Assembly (NCBI GenBank): GCA_934481355.1
Contig: CAKSPH010000001.1
Coordinates: forward strand, 1 to 64,000
DNA: 64,000 nt
Reading direction: 5' to 3'
From: an uncultured Oscillospiraceae bacterium
GTDB lineage: Bacteria; Bacillota; Clostridia; Oscillospirales; Ruminococcaceae
In this document: piece by piece, positions 25,744 to 32,981 of the stretch
Layout: each line of letters starts with the position of its first letter
How positions within the stretch are numbered: position 1 is the stretch's first letter
The notes under the pieces: model-generated
Database searches by the model: none
Told to the model about the DNA's origin: nothing
The model's input: the letters and a program-made list of their open reading frames with translations, nothing else
Program-made: the position numbers and the translations under genes

Positions 25744-26520
25744 TCAAAGTTTCTCCTCTGTGACGGAGCAGCCCAGCTTTGTGAGCTTCTTCACCTCTTC
25801 CGCGCGTTCAGCCGCAGGGACGTCCTTTACGGCTGTGATACGGTATCTGGCAGGCTTTTTGCCGTTCAGCCCGAGGCGCTGTATCTTCGCGGCGTAGCCA
25901 ATGTAGCTCCAGTTGCAGTCGCACTCCCCGGGAACCCCGGCGACCCTGCCGACCCTGTTATAGTCGTTCGCGCCGCCAGCGACCGAGAACTGCCACATCT
26001 TCTGACCGTACCGGTACTCAGTGCCCTCCCTTGTGTACTGTGCGAGCCACAGGTCGTAATCGCCAAGCCGTTTCAGGTCAAGATGAGCCTTTATGACCGC
26101 AGGACCCGTATATAATATAGGATAGTACCCGCCCGTGCGGATACGCTCCAGAAAGGCCCTGCAAACCGCCGTGTACTGCGCCCTTGTAAGCCCTTTTCCG
26201 AGGACCGTGCCGTCCTCGAAATCAAACGCCACCGGATAATCTATCTCAAGTCCGCTGAGCCGTTCAAGAGCCCACGCGGCTTCTGCGCGGGCTTCTGCGG
26301 CGTCCGCGGCAAGGCTGTAAACATAGACCCCGACGTGAAGCCCCGCCTGCCTTGCCGCATTGTAATACTGCATGAACCTGTCGTCAAGGCTCCTGCCATA
26401 GCCCAGCCGGAGCATGACGAACTTCACCGGCTTTCCGAGTATCTGAGCGTTTTTGAGCGCTTTGAAATCCACCCCGCCGTTCCAGCGGGAGAGGTCAACG
26501 CCCGCGTATTTTACCGCCAT
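25744..26520 (-). CDS. GH25 muramidase (phage-type endolysin)
   Basis: N-acetylmuramidase of glycoside hydrolase family 25, cutting the MurNAc-GlcNAc bond of peptidoglycan. The 258 residues hold a GH25 domain (about 4-200) with YAGVDLSRWNGGVDF, the DFE catalytic acid motif (PVAFDFEDG) and DYDLWLAQY, then a short tail (YRITAVKDVPAAERAEEVKKLTKLGCSV) like a SPOR or wall-binding module. No signal peptide is present, as expected for a holin-dependent endolysin. It starts one base after the holin stop. Confidence 0.9.
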   Translation of the reverse strand: MAVKYAGVDLSRWNGGVDFKALKNAQILGKPVKFVMLRLGYGRSLDDRFMQYYNAARQAGLHVGVYVYSLAADAAEARAEAAWALERLSGLEIDYPVAFDFEDGTVLGKGLTRAQYTAVCRAFLERIRTGGYYPILYTGPAVIKAHLDLKRLGDYDLWLAQYTREGTEYRYGQKMWQFSVAGGANDYNRVGRVAGVPGECDCNWSYIGYAAKIQRLGLNGKKPARYRITAVKDVPAAERAEEVKKLTKLGCSVTEEKL

Positions 26521-26521
26521 G

Positions 26522-26746
26522 TCAGTCCTCCCTGCGCGATTCGCTGTCTGCGGAGCCTGCGCTGTCCGCCAGCCCCTCGCCGACCATGTAGCCTATCACC
26601 GCCGCTCCGCTGAGGATACATCCGGATACTGTCTCAGCGGTTTCACTGTTTCCTCCGAATGCCATGATAAGCCCCGCAATGAATCCCGCGAGCGCCACCC
26701 AGAGCTTGCGCGATGTGAGCTTGCGCTTCCAGTCAGTTCTGTTCAT
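26522..26746 (-). CDS. Holin-like small membrane protein
   Basis: A 74-residue protein: basic N-terminus (MNRTDWKRKLTSRKLWVALAGF), two hydrophobic segments (about 14-33 and 40-60) and an acidic tail. This is the layout of phage holins that open the membrane for an endolysin. It overlaps the upstream XhlA-like gene by 14 bases and is followed at once by the endolysin. Start chosen at 26746 (AGGAGG nine bases upstream); a start nine codons earlier is possible. Confidence 0.8.
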   Translation of the reverse strand: MNRTDWKRKLTSRKLWVALAGFIAGLIMAFGGNSETAETVSGCILSGAAVIGYMVGEGLADSAGSADSESRRED

Positions 26747-26969
26747 GTCTTTTTTCCTCCTCTTCCAAATCATCTATTCTATGATTTATGACCTTTATCT
26801 GCTCCTCGACCACCGGCATACGGCGGGCGAAGTTGTTGTGCTCCGCGACCTTGCATTCAAGCTGCTGGAGCCTGTACGCGGTGAGCTTTGAGCTGACCAG
26901 TATTCCGCCCAGGGAGCCCCCGAGCGTTCCTATCAGCGACAGCACCGCTGTTATGATGTTGCTGTCCAT
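26733..26969 (-). CDS. XhlA-like small membrane protein
   Basis: A 78-residue protein with an N-terminal glycine-rich membrane segment (ITAVLSLIGTLGGSLGGILV) and a charged coiled-coil-like helix (VEEQIKVINHRIDDLEEEEK). XhlA-type haemolysin/holin helpers of phage lysis modules have a helix and a membrane segment, though XhlA of PBSX has the membrane segment at the other end, so the match is by context. Start at 26969, with AAGGAGGA upstream. It is first of three tightly spaced lysis genes. Confidence 0.6.
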   Translation of the reverse strand: MDSNIITAVLSLIGTLGGSLGGILVSSKLTAYRLQQLECKVAEHNNFARRMPVVEEQIKVINHRIDDLEEEEKRHEQN

Positions 26970-27280
26970 ATTTTCCTCCTTCTGCGGTTTTCCCGCAGGA
27001 TCAATATAGTTCATATGAAACTGCATTTATCTGCATGAGCTGTTCTGAGCCGTTCCGGTCTGAGAGCCATTGCAGTTCATTCATATAAGCTCGCGTTTGT
27101 TCAGAATATACCAATAACATAAACTTTTGCTGTTCAATTCAACAAAAATCACGCATTTCTGAATTATTTTGAGCCAAACTACTTGATTTTGAGCGAATAA
27201 TGTGATATTATAAGCTCAGGACGAAGCAAACAAGTCCACAATCACTCAAACATCGTGCACGAACAAAGAGGAAAAAGACA
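26970..27280. other. Divergent gap between lysis cassette and fructose operon
   Basis: The right half holds the fructose promoter and direct repeats (27167-27211). The left half holds a hairpin at 26982-26998 (CTGCGG/CCGCAG) directly before the lysis-cassette ribosome site. I could not find a convincing leftward sigma-A promoter, so the signal that turns on the lysis genes is unclear. No gene seen. Confidence 0.5.
27167..27211 (+). promoter_or_regulatory. Fructose-operon promoter with direct-repeat operators
   Basis: TTGATT (27183-27188), 17-base spacer, TATTAT (27206-27211). The near-identical repeats TTTTGAGCCAA (27167-27177) and TTTTGAGCGAA (27187-27197) are exactly 20 bases apart, two helical turns, and the second overlaps the spacer. 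They are good candidates for FruR (DeoR-family) binding and autoregulation. Confidence 0.65.
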
Positions 27281-28027
27281 ATGCTTACAGAAGAACGCCA
27301 CCAGATAATAACCGACACAGTGAACAGCCGGAAGAGCGTAACGATAAACGAACTTTGCAGGATATTGAACGTTTCCGGCTCCACAGTCAAAAGAGATCTG
27401 AATATTCTCGCAGAAGCGGGAAAAATAACAAAGGTGCGGGGCGGCGCAATGTCCGTCAGCGAGGGTTTCTCGGCGATAGAAAAGAACGTCGAGGAGAAAG
27501 CCTCGATATGCACCGCCGAAAAGGATGCCATAGCGGCATACGCGGCAACGCTGGTGGAAAGCGGGGATTTCATATTCATAGACGCGGGAACCACCACTGA
27601 AAAGATGATCGACCATCTGCCGCAGAAGGACGTAACATTCGTGACGAACGGCTTCATTCACGCAAAGAAACTGGCGCAGAGGAATTTCAAGGTGTTCATC
27701 ACCGGCGGTGAGATTAAAGCCTCCACCGAGGCGATAGTCGGCGCGGAGTGCGTCCTCACGCTGAAGAACTACAATTTCACCAAGTGCTTCATGGGAACCA
27801 ACGGAATTTCTCTCACGGCAGGCTTCACCACCCCGGACGTGAACGAAGCCCGCGTAAAGGCGGCGGCGATAGAGAGCAGCCGGAAAGCGTTCGTGCTCGC
27901 CGACCACTCTAAATTCGACGAGATAAGCTCCGCGACATTCGCGCAGCTCAACAAGGCGAGCATAATCACGGATACGCTTTCCAACCGGAAATTCGCAGCC
28001 TACACACCCATCAAGGAGGTCTTGTAA
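27281..28027 (+). CDS. fruR: DeoR-family regulator of the fructose operon (FruR)
   Basis: DNA-binding regulator of 248 residues. The N-terminal DeoR helix-turn-helix (residues 1-57: ERHQIITDTVNSRKSVTINELCRILNVSGSTVKRDLNIL) is followed by a sugar-phosphate-binding DeoRC domain with DAGTTTEKMI and VLADHSKFD. Family members respond to fructose-1-phosphate. It is the first gene of the operon and abuts fruK, so it probably represses its own transcript until fructose is imported. ATG at 27281 follows AGAGGAA. Confidence 0.92.
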   Translation: MLTEERHQIITDTVNSRKSVTINELCRILNVSGSTVKRDLNILAEAGKITKVRGGAMSVSEGFSAIEKNVEEKASICTAEKDAIAAYAATLVESGDFIFIDAGTTTEKMIDHLPQKDVTFVTNGFIHAKKLAQRNFKVFITGGEIKASTEAIVGAECVLTLKNYNFTKCFMGTNGISLTAGFTTPDVNEARVKAAAIESSRKAFVLADHSKFDEISSATFAQLNKASIITDTLSNRKFAAYTPIKEVL

Positions 28028-28930
28028 ATGGTTTATACAGTAACATTCAATCCCGCCGTTGACTACATCGTGCGGACAAAGCAGCTCACCCCGGGAGCCA
28101 CGAACCGCTCCGAAAGCGAGGAGATTTTCTTCGGCGGCAAGGGCATAAACGTTTCAATAGTGCTCAGCGAGCTGGGGATAAAGTCAAAGGCGCTCGGCTT
28201 CGTTGCGGGATTCACCGGGGACGCGATAGAAAAGGGCGTTGCAGAAAAGAACATCGACGCGGAGTTCGTCCATCTTGAAAAGGGCTTCTCGAGAATCAAC
28301 GTGAAGATAAAGTCCGGCAAGGAGACCGAGCTCAACGGTCAGGGACCGGATATCCCGCAGGAAGCGGTAGACCAGCTCTTCGCAAAGCTCGACGAGCTGA
28401 AGGACGGCGACACGCTGGTGCTTGCAGGAAGCATTCCCGCTTCCCTCCCCTCCGATATATACGAGAGGATACTTGAACGGCTGGACGGCAGGAATATCCG
28501 CACGGTGGTGGACGCAACAAAGGATCTTCTGCTGAAAGTCCTGAAATACAGGCCGTTCCTCATCAAGCCGAACAATTTCGAGCTTGGCGAGATATTCGGA
28601 ACAGAGCTCCGCACCACGGACGAGATAATCGAATACGCCGGAAAGCTCCGGGAAATGGGCGCGCGGAACGTGCTCATCTCCATGGCGGGGGACGGCGCGG
28701 TGCTGCTGGACGAGAACGGAAAGACCCACGTCTGCGGCGTATGCAAGGGAACCGTGAAGAACTCGGTCGGCGCGGGAGACTCCATGGTGGCAGGCTTCAT
28801 TGCCGGCTGTGAAAAGGGCGACTACGAATACGCGCTGAAGCTCGGCACAGCCTCCGGCGGCGCAACGGCCTTCTCTGACGGGCTGGCGGAAGCGGCAAAA
28901 ATCAAGGAACTTCTTGAACAATTAGGGTAA
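28028..28930 (+). CDS. fruK: 1-phosphofructokinase
   Basis: PfkB-family kinase that converts fructose-1-phosphate to fructose-1,6-bisphosphate. The 300 residues show TFNPAVDYIV, GGKGINVSIVLSELG, KPNNFELGEIFG and the anion-hole/catalytic NSVGAGDSMVAGF with the catalytic Asp in GAGD. The ATG starts on the base after the fruR stop, and its AAGGAGG lies inside fruR, so translation is probably coupled. It supplies the step after FruA. Confidence 0.95.
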   Translation: MVYTVTFNPAVDYIVRTKQLTPGATNRSESEEIFFGGKGINVSIVLSELGIKSKALGFVAGFTGDAIEKGVAEKNIDAEFVHLEKGFSRINVKIKSGKETELNGQGPDIPQEAVDQLFAKLDELKDGDTLVLAGSIPASLPSDIYERILERLDGRNIRTVVDATKDLLLKVLKYRPFLIKPNNFELGEIFGTELRTTDEIIEYAGKLREMGARNVLISMAGDGAVLLDENGKTHVCGVCKGTVKNSVGAGDSMVAGFIAGCEKGDYEYALKLGTASGGATAFSDGLAEAAKIKELLEQLG

Positions 28931-28953
28931 GGTACGGGAAACAGGAGGATAAT

Positions 28954-30879
28954 ATGAGAATAGTTGACCTGCTGAGCAAGGAAAGCATTCTCCTTGGCGG
29001 CACACCACAGAACAAATCCGAAGCAATAGATATGCTTATCGGCCTCCAGGTAAAGGGCGGCAGGATAGCGGACAGAGAGGCCTACAAGAAAGGCATTCTC
29101 GCCCGGGAGGAAATGAGCTCCACCGCAGTCGGCGAGGGCATCGCGATCCCCCACGCAAAGAGCGAAGCGGTAAAGGCTCCCTCCCTTGCGGCGATGACGG
29201 TGCCGCAGGGCGTTGATTATCAGGCGATGGACGACGAGCCCTCAAACCTGCTGTTCATGATAGCCGCCCCGAACAACGGAGACGTTCACCTCGAGGTTCT
29301 CTCAAGACTGATGACCCTGCTGATGGACGAGGACTTCCGGGCGAAGCTGCTTGCGGCAAAGGACGCGGACGAATTCCTTGCGGCAATAGACGCGGCAGAG
29401 ACCGAAAAGTACCCGGACGAGCCCAGGGCGGAAAAGCCTGCGGAATCCGGCTACAAGGTGCTCGCAGTCACAGCCTGCCCCACCGGGATAGCCCACACCT
29501 ACATGGCGGCGGAGGCTCTGGAAAAGGCGGGAAAGCGTCTGGGGATCTCCATCAAGGTTGAAACAAACGGCTCCGGCGGCGCAAAGAATATCCTCACGGC
29601 AGAGGAAATCGAGAAGTGCGACGGAATCATCGTTGCGGCTGACAAGACCGTAGAAATGGCGCGCTTCAACGGCAAAAAGGTGATAGCGACCAGGGTCTCC
29701 GACGGAATCAAGATACCGGACGAGCTGATCCAGCGCATCGAAAAGGGCGACGCCCCGGTTTACCATCACGAAGGCGGAAGCAGCTCCGCTTCTTCCTCAT
29801 CGGCAAACGAGAGCTTCGGCAGAAAGCTGTACAAGCACCTGATGAACGGTGTTTCCAATATGCTTCCGTTCACCGTTGCAGGCGGTATCTTCATCGCGCT
29901 GGCGTTCCTGATAGACACCATCGCGGGCGCCCCGCAGGACGACAGCTTTGGTACATTCACGGCTGCGGCGGCTTTCTTCAAGACGATAGGCGGCTTCGCG
30001 TTCAACTTCATGATTCCGGTGCTCGCCGGATATATCGGCAAGAGTATCGCTGACCGCCCCGGCTTCCTTGTAGGTCTGGTGGGAGGCTACCTTGCTACAA
30101 CCGGCTCCACATTCACGAATATCGCGGGCGTTGACGCTATCCCGTCAGGATTCCTCGGTGCGCTGCTGGCGGGCTTTGCGGGCGGCTTTATAATGCTCGG
30201 CATAGAGAAGCTCTGCGACCATATGCCGAAAGCCCTCAACGGGATCAAGCCGGTGCTCATCTACCCGCTTGCCGGTCTGGGAGTTATCGCAGTAGTGATG
30301 TGCGCGGTAAATCCGTTCATGGGCATGATAAACACCGCCATCTCCGACTTCCTCTCCAACATGGGCGAAAGCAGCAAGGTCATCCTCGGAGTTGTCCTCG
30401 GCGCGATGATGTCCATTGACATGGGCGGCCCGTTCAACAAGGCGGCTTATGTTTTCGGCACGGCGGCAATCGCCTCCGGAAACTACGACGTTATGGCGGC
30501 GGTAATGATAGGCGGAATGGTTCCACCCATCTCCATCGCGCTGTCCACAACTTTCTTCAGGAACCGCTGGACCGAGGAGGAAATCAAGAGCGGCCCCGTG
30601 AACTACATCATGGGTCTGAGCTTCATCACCGAAGGCGCTATCCCCTACGCGGCGGCTGACCCGCTGAGAGTTATCCCCGCCTGCCTGGTGGGCGCAGGTC
30701 TCGCCGGAGGACTCTCCATGGCGTTCAACTGCACGCTGATGGCTCCCCACGGAGGTATCTTCGTGTTCGCCGTGGTAGGCAACTGGCCGATGTATCTCGT
30801 GGCTCTGGCGGCAGGCTCCATCGCAGGAATGTTCATGCTGGCGCTCCTGAAGAAGAAAAAGACGCAGCCCGTGAAGTGA
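28954..30879 (+). CDS. fruA: Fructose-specific PTS enzyme IIABC
   Basis: Imports fructose and phosphorylates it to fructose-1-phosphate. The 641-residue chain holds IIA (about 1-150, active His in GIAIPHAKSEA), IIB (about 168-270, active Cys in VTACPTGIAHTYMAAEAL) and IIC (about 290-635, multiple membrane helices). Between IIB and IIC is a Ser-rich linker (SSSASSSSANES). It lies 23 bases after fruK with AGGAGG, and is followed by ptsH and ptsI, so the whole phosphorelay is encoded together. Confidence 0.95.
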   Translation: MRIVDLLSKESILLGGTPQNKSEAIDMLIGLQVKGGRIADREAYKKGILAREEMSSTAVGEGIAIPHAKSEAVKAPSLAAMTVPQGVDYQAMDDEPSNLLFMIAAPNNGDVHLEVLSRLMTLLMDEDFRAKLLAAKDADEFLAAIDAAETEKYPDEPRAEKPAESGYKVLAVTACPTGIAHTYMAAEALEKAGKRLGISIKVETNGSGGAKNILTAEEIEKCDGIIVAADKTVEMARFNGKKVIATRVSDGIKIPDELIQRIEKGDAPVYHHEGGSSSASSSSANESFGRKLYKHLMNGVSNMLPFTVAGGIFIALAFLIDTIAGAPQDDSFGTFTAAAAFFKTIGGFAFNFMIPVLAGYIGKSIADRPGFLVGLVGGYLATTGSTFTNIAGVDAIPSGFLGALLAGFAGGFIMLGIEKLCDHMPKALNGIKPVLIYPLAGLGVIAVVMCAVNPFMGMINTAISDFLSNMGESSKVILGVVLGAMMSIDMGGPFNKAAYVFGTAAIASGNYDVMAAVMIGGMVPPISIALSTTFFRNRWTEEEIKSGPVNYIMGLSFITEGAIPYAAADPLRVIPACLVGAGLAGGLSMAFNCTLMAPHGGIFVFAVVGNWPMYLVALAAGSIAGMFMLALLKKKKTQPVK

Positions 30880-30912
30880 TCCATTCGATAGAACAAAGAA
30901 AGAGAAATAAAG

Positions 30913-30934
30913 CCCGGGGACAAAATTCCCCGGG
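30913..30934 (+). other. Intercistronic hairpin before ptsH
   Basis: CCCGGGGA (30913-30920) pairs with TCCCCGGG (30927-30934), but only A-rich sequence follows, so it is not a classical terminator. It may shield the ptsHI part of the message or set its level relative to fruA. Confidence 0.5.
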
Positions 30935-30970
30935 AAAACCAAAAATCCATTTTTAAAGGAGAGTATCATC

Positions 30971-31237
30971 ATGGTAACAAAGACAGTAACAGTAAAGAAC
31001 GCACAGGGACTCCATATGCGCCCGGCGGGTATCCTCGCGGCTGAGATGAAGAAGTTTGCAGGCTGCACCGTGACCCTCAAGACCGCAGAAAAGACCGCGA
31101 AGGCTTCCGCAGTTATGCAGATAATGGCGGCTGGCATCAAGTGCGGCACCCAGGTGGAGATCACCGCTGACGGCGAGAACGAGCAGGCGGCTCTCGACAA
31201 GGCAGTAGAGCTGTTCGAAAGCGGATTCGGAGAGTAA
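30971..31237 (+). CDS. ptsH: Phosphocarrier protein HPr
   Basis: Carries phosphate from Enzyme I to the sugar-specific PTS proteins. The 88 residues have the active histidine His15 (QGLHMRPAG) and the regulatory Ser46 (KASAVMQIMAAG), the HPr-kinase target of Gram-positive bacteria. This suggests HPr/CcpA-type catabolite control, although neither hprK nor ccpA lies in the window. It starts after AAAGGAG, 91 bases after fruA, and is followed 28 bases later by ptsI. Confidence 0.95.
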   Translation: MVTKTVTVKNAQGLHMRPAGILAAEMKKFAGCTVTLKTAEKTAKASAVMQIMAAGIKCGTQVEITADGENEQAALDKAVELFESGFGE

Positions 31238-31265
31238 TTATCCGTGACAGAAAGTGGGGGTAACT

Positions 31266-32900
31266 ATGAAGAAGTTTTCCGGAAAGGGCGTTTACAGCGC
31301 CGTAGCTATCGGTAAGATATCCGTATTCAGAAAGCGGGACGTTTCAGTCACCCGCACTCATATCACAGACTCCGCCGCAGAGCTCAGGCGTGTGGAGCAG
31401 GCAAAGCAGAAAGCCGCGGAGCAGCTCCAGGCGATATACGACAAGGCGCTCAAAGAGGTCGGCGAGACCAACGCCCAGATCTTCGAGATACACATGATGA
31501 TGCTGGACGACGAGGACTACAACGACTCCATACGCAGCATAATCGAGACCCAGTCGGTCAACGCGGAGTACGCCGTTGCAGTCACCGCGGACAACTTCTC
31601 AGAGATGTTCGCCTCCATGGAGGACCCGTATATGCAGGCGCGCTCCGCCGATGTGCGGGACATCTCCAACCGGCTCATTGCGAACCTAACCGGAACGGCT
31701 TCAGACGTGGCTTCCGCAGGCGGCAAGATGATAGTCTGCGCCGAGGATCTTGCTCCCAGCGAGACAGTGGCGCTGGACAAGGACAAGGTTCTGGCGTTCG
31801 TCACCGCGAAGGGCTCCAGTAACTCACACACCGCGATACTCGCCCGGAACATGAATATTCCCGCCGTAATAGGCGCGGGAGACGAGTTCCTCAGCTCCAT
31901 CACGGACGGTCAGACCGCAGTGGTGGACGGCTACACCGGTGAGATATTCCTCGACCCGGACGAAGAAACCATCGCGAAATACTCCAAAAAGCGTGAAGCC
32001 GACGAGGAAAAGAAGCGCCTTCTTCAGGAGCTGAAAGGCAAGGAGAATGTCACCCTTGACGGCAGGAAAATAAACATCTTCGCGAACATCAGCGGCACCG
32101 ACAACATCGGCGCAGTGCTGGTGAACGACGCCGGAGGAATCGGGCTTTTCCGCAGCGAGTTCCTGTATCTTGAGAACACCGGCTTTCCCACCGAGGATCA
32201 GCAGTTCCAGGCATACAAACGCGTGCTTGAAAGCATGGCGGGAAAGAAAGTGGTTATCCGCACGCTGGACATCGGCGCAGACAAGCAGGTGGACTATTTC
32301 GGGCTGAAAAAGGAGGAGAATCCGGCGCTCGGCTTACGCGCCATAAGGATATGCCTGACCAGACCGGAGATATTCCGCACCCAGCTCCGCGCGCTGTACC
32401 GCGCCTCCGTTTTCGGGAATCTCGCGATAATGTTCCCGATGATAACCAGCGTCCGCGAGGTGGAGCGAATAAAGTCCATCTGCGAGGAAGTAAAGCAGGA
32501 GCTTCACAGCGAGGGCATAGAGTACTCCGACAAGGTGGAACTCGGTATCATGATAGAGACCCCGGCGGCTGCGATAATCAGCGACCAGCTTGCCCCGCTG
32601 GTGGATTTCTTCAGCGTGGGCACCAACGACCTCACGCAGTACACACTCGCCTGCGACCGCCAGAATCCCGACATCGAGGAATTCATAGACACCCACCATG
32701 AAGCGATACTCCGGCTGATAGAGATGTCCGCCGAGAACGCCCACAAGAACGGCGCGTGGATCGGAATATGCGGCGAACTGGCGGCAGACACAACGCTCAC
32801 CGAACGGTTCCTCCGCATGGGAATAGACGAGCTCTCCGTTTCAGCCCCGTTCGTGCTTAAAGTCAGGGACGCTGTACGGAAGCTTGACCTCAGCAAATAA
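31266..32900 (+). CDS. ptsI: PTS Enzyme I
   Basis: Autophosphorylates from PEP and passes phosphate to HPr His15. The 544 residues include the active histidine in KGSSNSHTAILARNM, the TIM-barrel PEP site (GIGLFRSEFLYL, VIRTLDIGADKQ, NPALGLRAIRI, SVGTNDLTQYTLA) and the catalytic Cys in GICGELAAD. The start at 31266 is preferred (MKKFSGKG) because the GTGGGGG before it is the ribosome site, not a start. Last gene of the fructose operon, ending at the hairpin 32911-32945. Confidence 0.95.
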   Translation: MKKFSGKGVYSAVAIGKISVFRKRDVSVTRTHITDSAAELRRVEQAKQKAAEQLQAIYDKALKEVGETNAQIFEIHMMMLDDEDYNDSIRSIIETQSVNAEYAVAVTADNFSEMFASMEDPYMQARSADVRDISNRLIANLTGTASDVASAGGKMIVCAEDLAPSETVALDKDKVLAFVTAKGSSNSHTAILARNMNIPAVIGAGDEFLSSITDGQTAVVDGYTGEIFLDPDEETIAKYSKKREADEEKKRLLQELKGKENVTLDGRKINIFANISGTDNIGAVLVNDAGGIGLFRSEFLYLENTGFPTEDQQFQAYKRVLESMAGKKVVIRTLDIGADKQVDYFGLKKEENPALGLRAIRICLTRPEIFRTQLRALYRASVFGNLAIMFPMITSVREVERIKSICEEVKQELHSEGIEYSDKVELGIMIETPAAAIISDQLAPLVDFFSVGTNDLTQYTLACDRQNPDIEEFIDTHHEAILRLIEMSAENAHKNGAWIGICGELAADTTLTERFLRMGIDELSVSAPFVLKVRDAVRKLDLSK

Positions 32901-32910
32901 CTAACCGGAT

Positions 32911-32945
32911 AAAAAAACAGGGCAGCGAACTGCCCTGTTTAAAAA
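32911..32945. terminator. Bidirectional terminator between ptsI and the GGDEF/EAL gene
   Basis: Arms AAACAGGGCAG and CTGCCCTGTTT around loop CGAA (stem about 32916-32940), with A-runs left and AAAAATT right. Serves both convergent transcripts. Confidence 0.85.
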
Positions 32946-32980
32946 TTATCCGCAAAGCGGATACCAAAATTCCGAATTAT
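32945..32980 (-). repeat. 3'-UTR hairpin family, copy after the GGDEF/EAL gene
   Basis: On the minus strand, AATTCGGAATT begins 3-4 bases after the stop codon, followed by a perfect stem TATCCGC-TTT-GCGGATA and AATTTTTAAAC leading into the terminator. Compared with the other copies the arm bases change on both sides while pairing is kept. Confidence 0.6.
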
Positions 32981-32981
32981 A

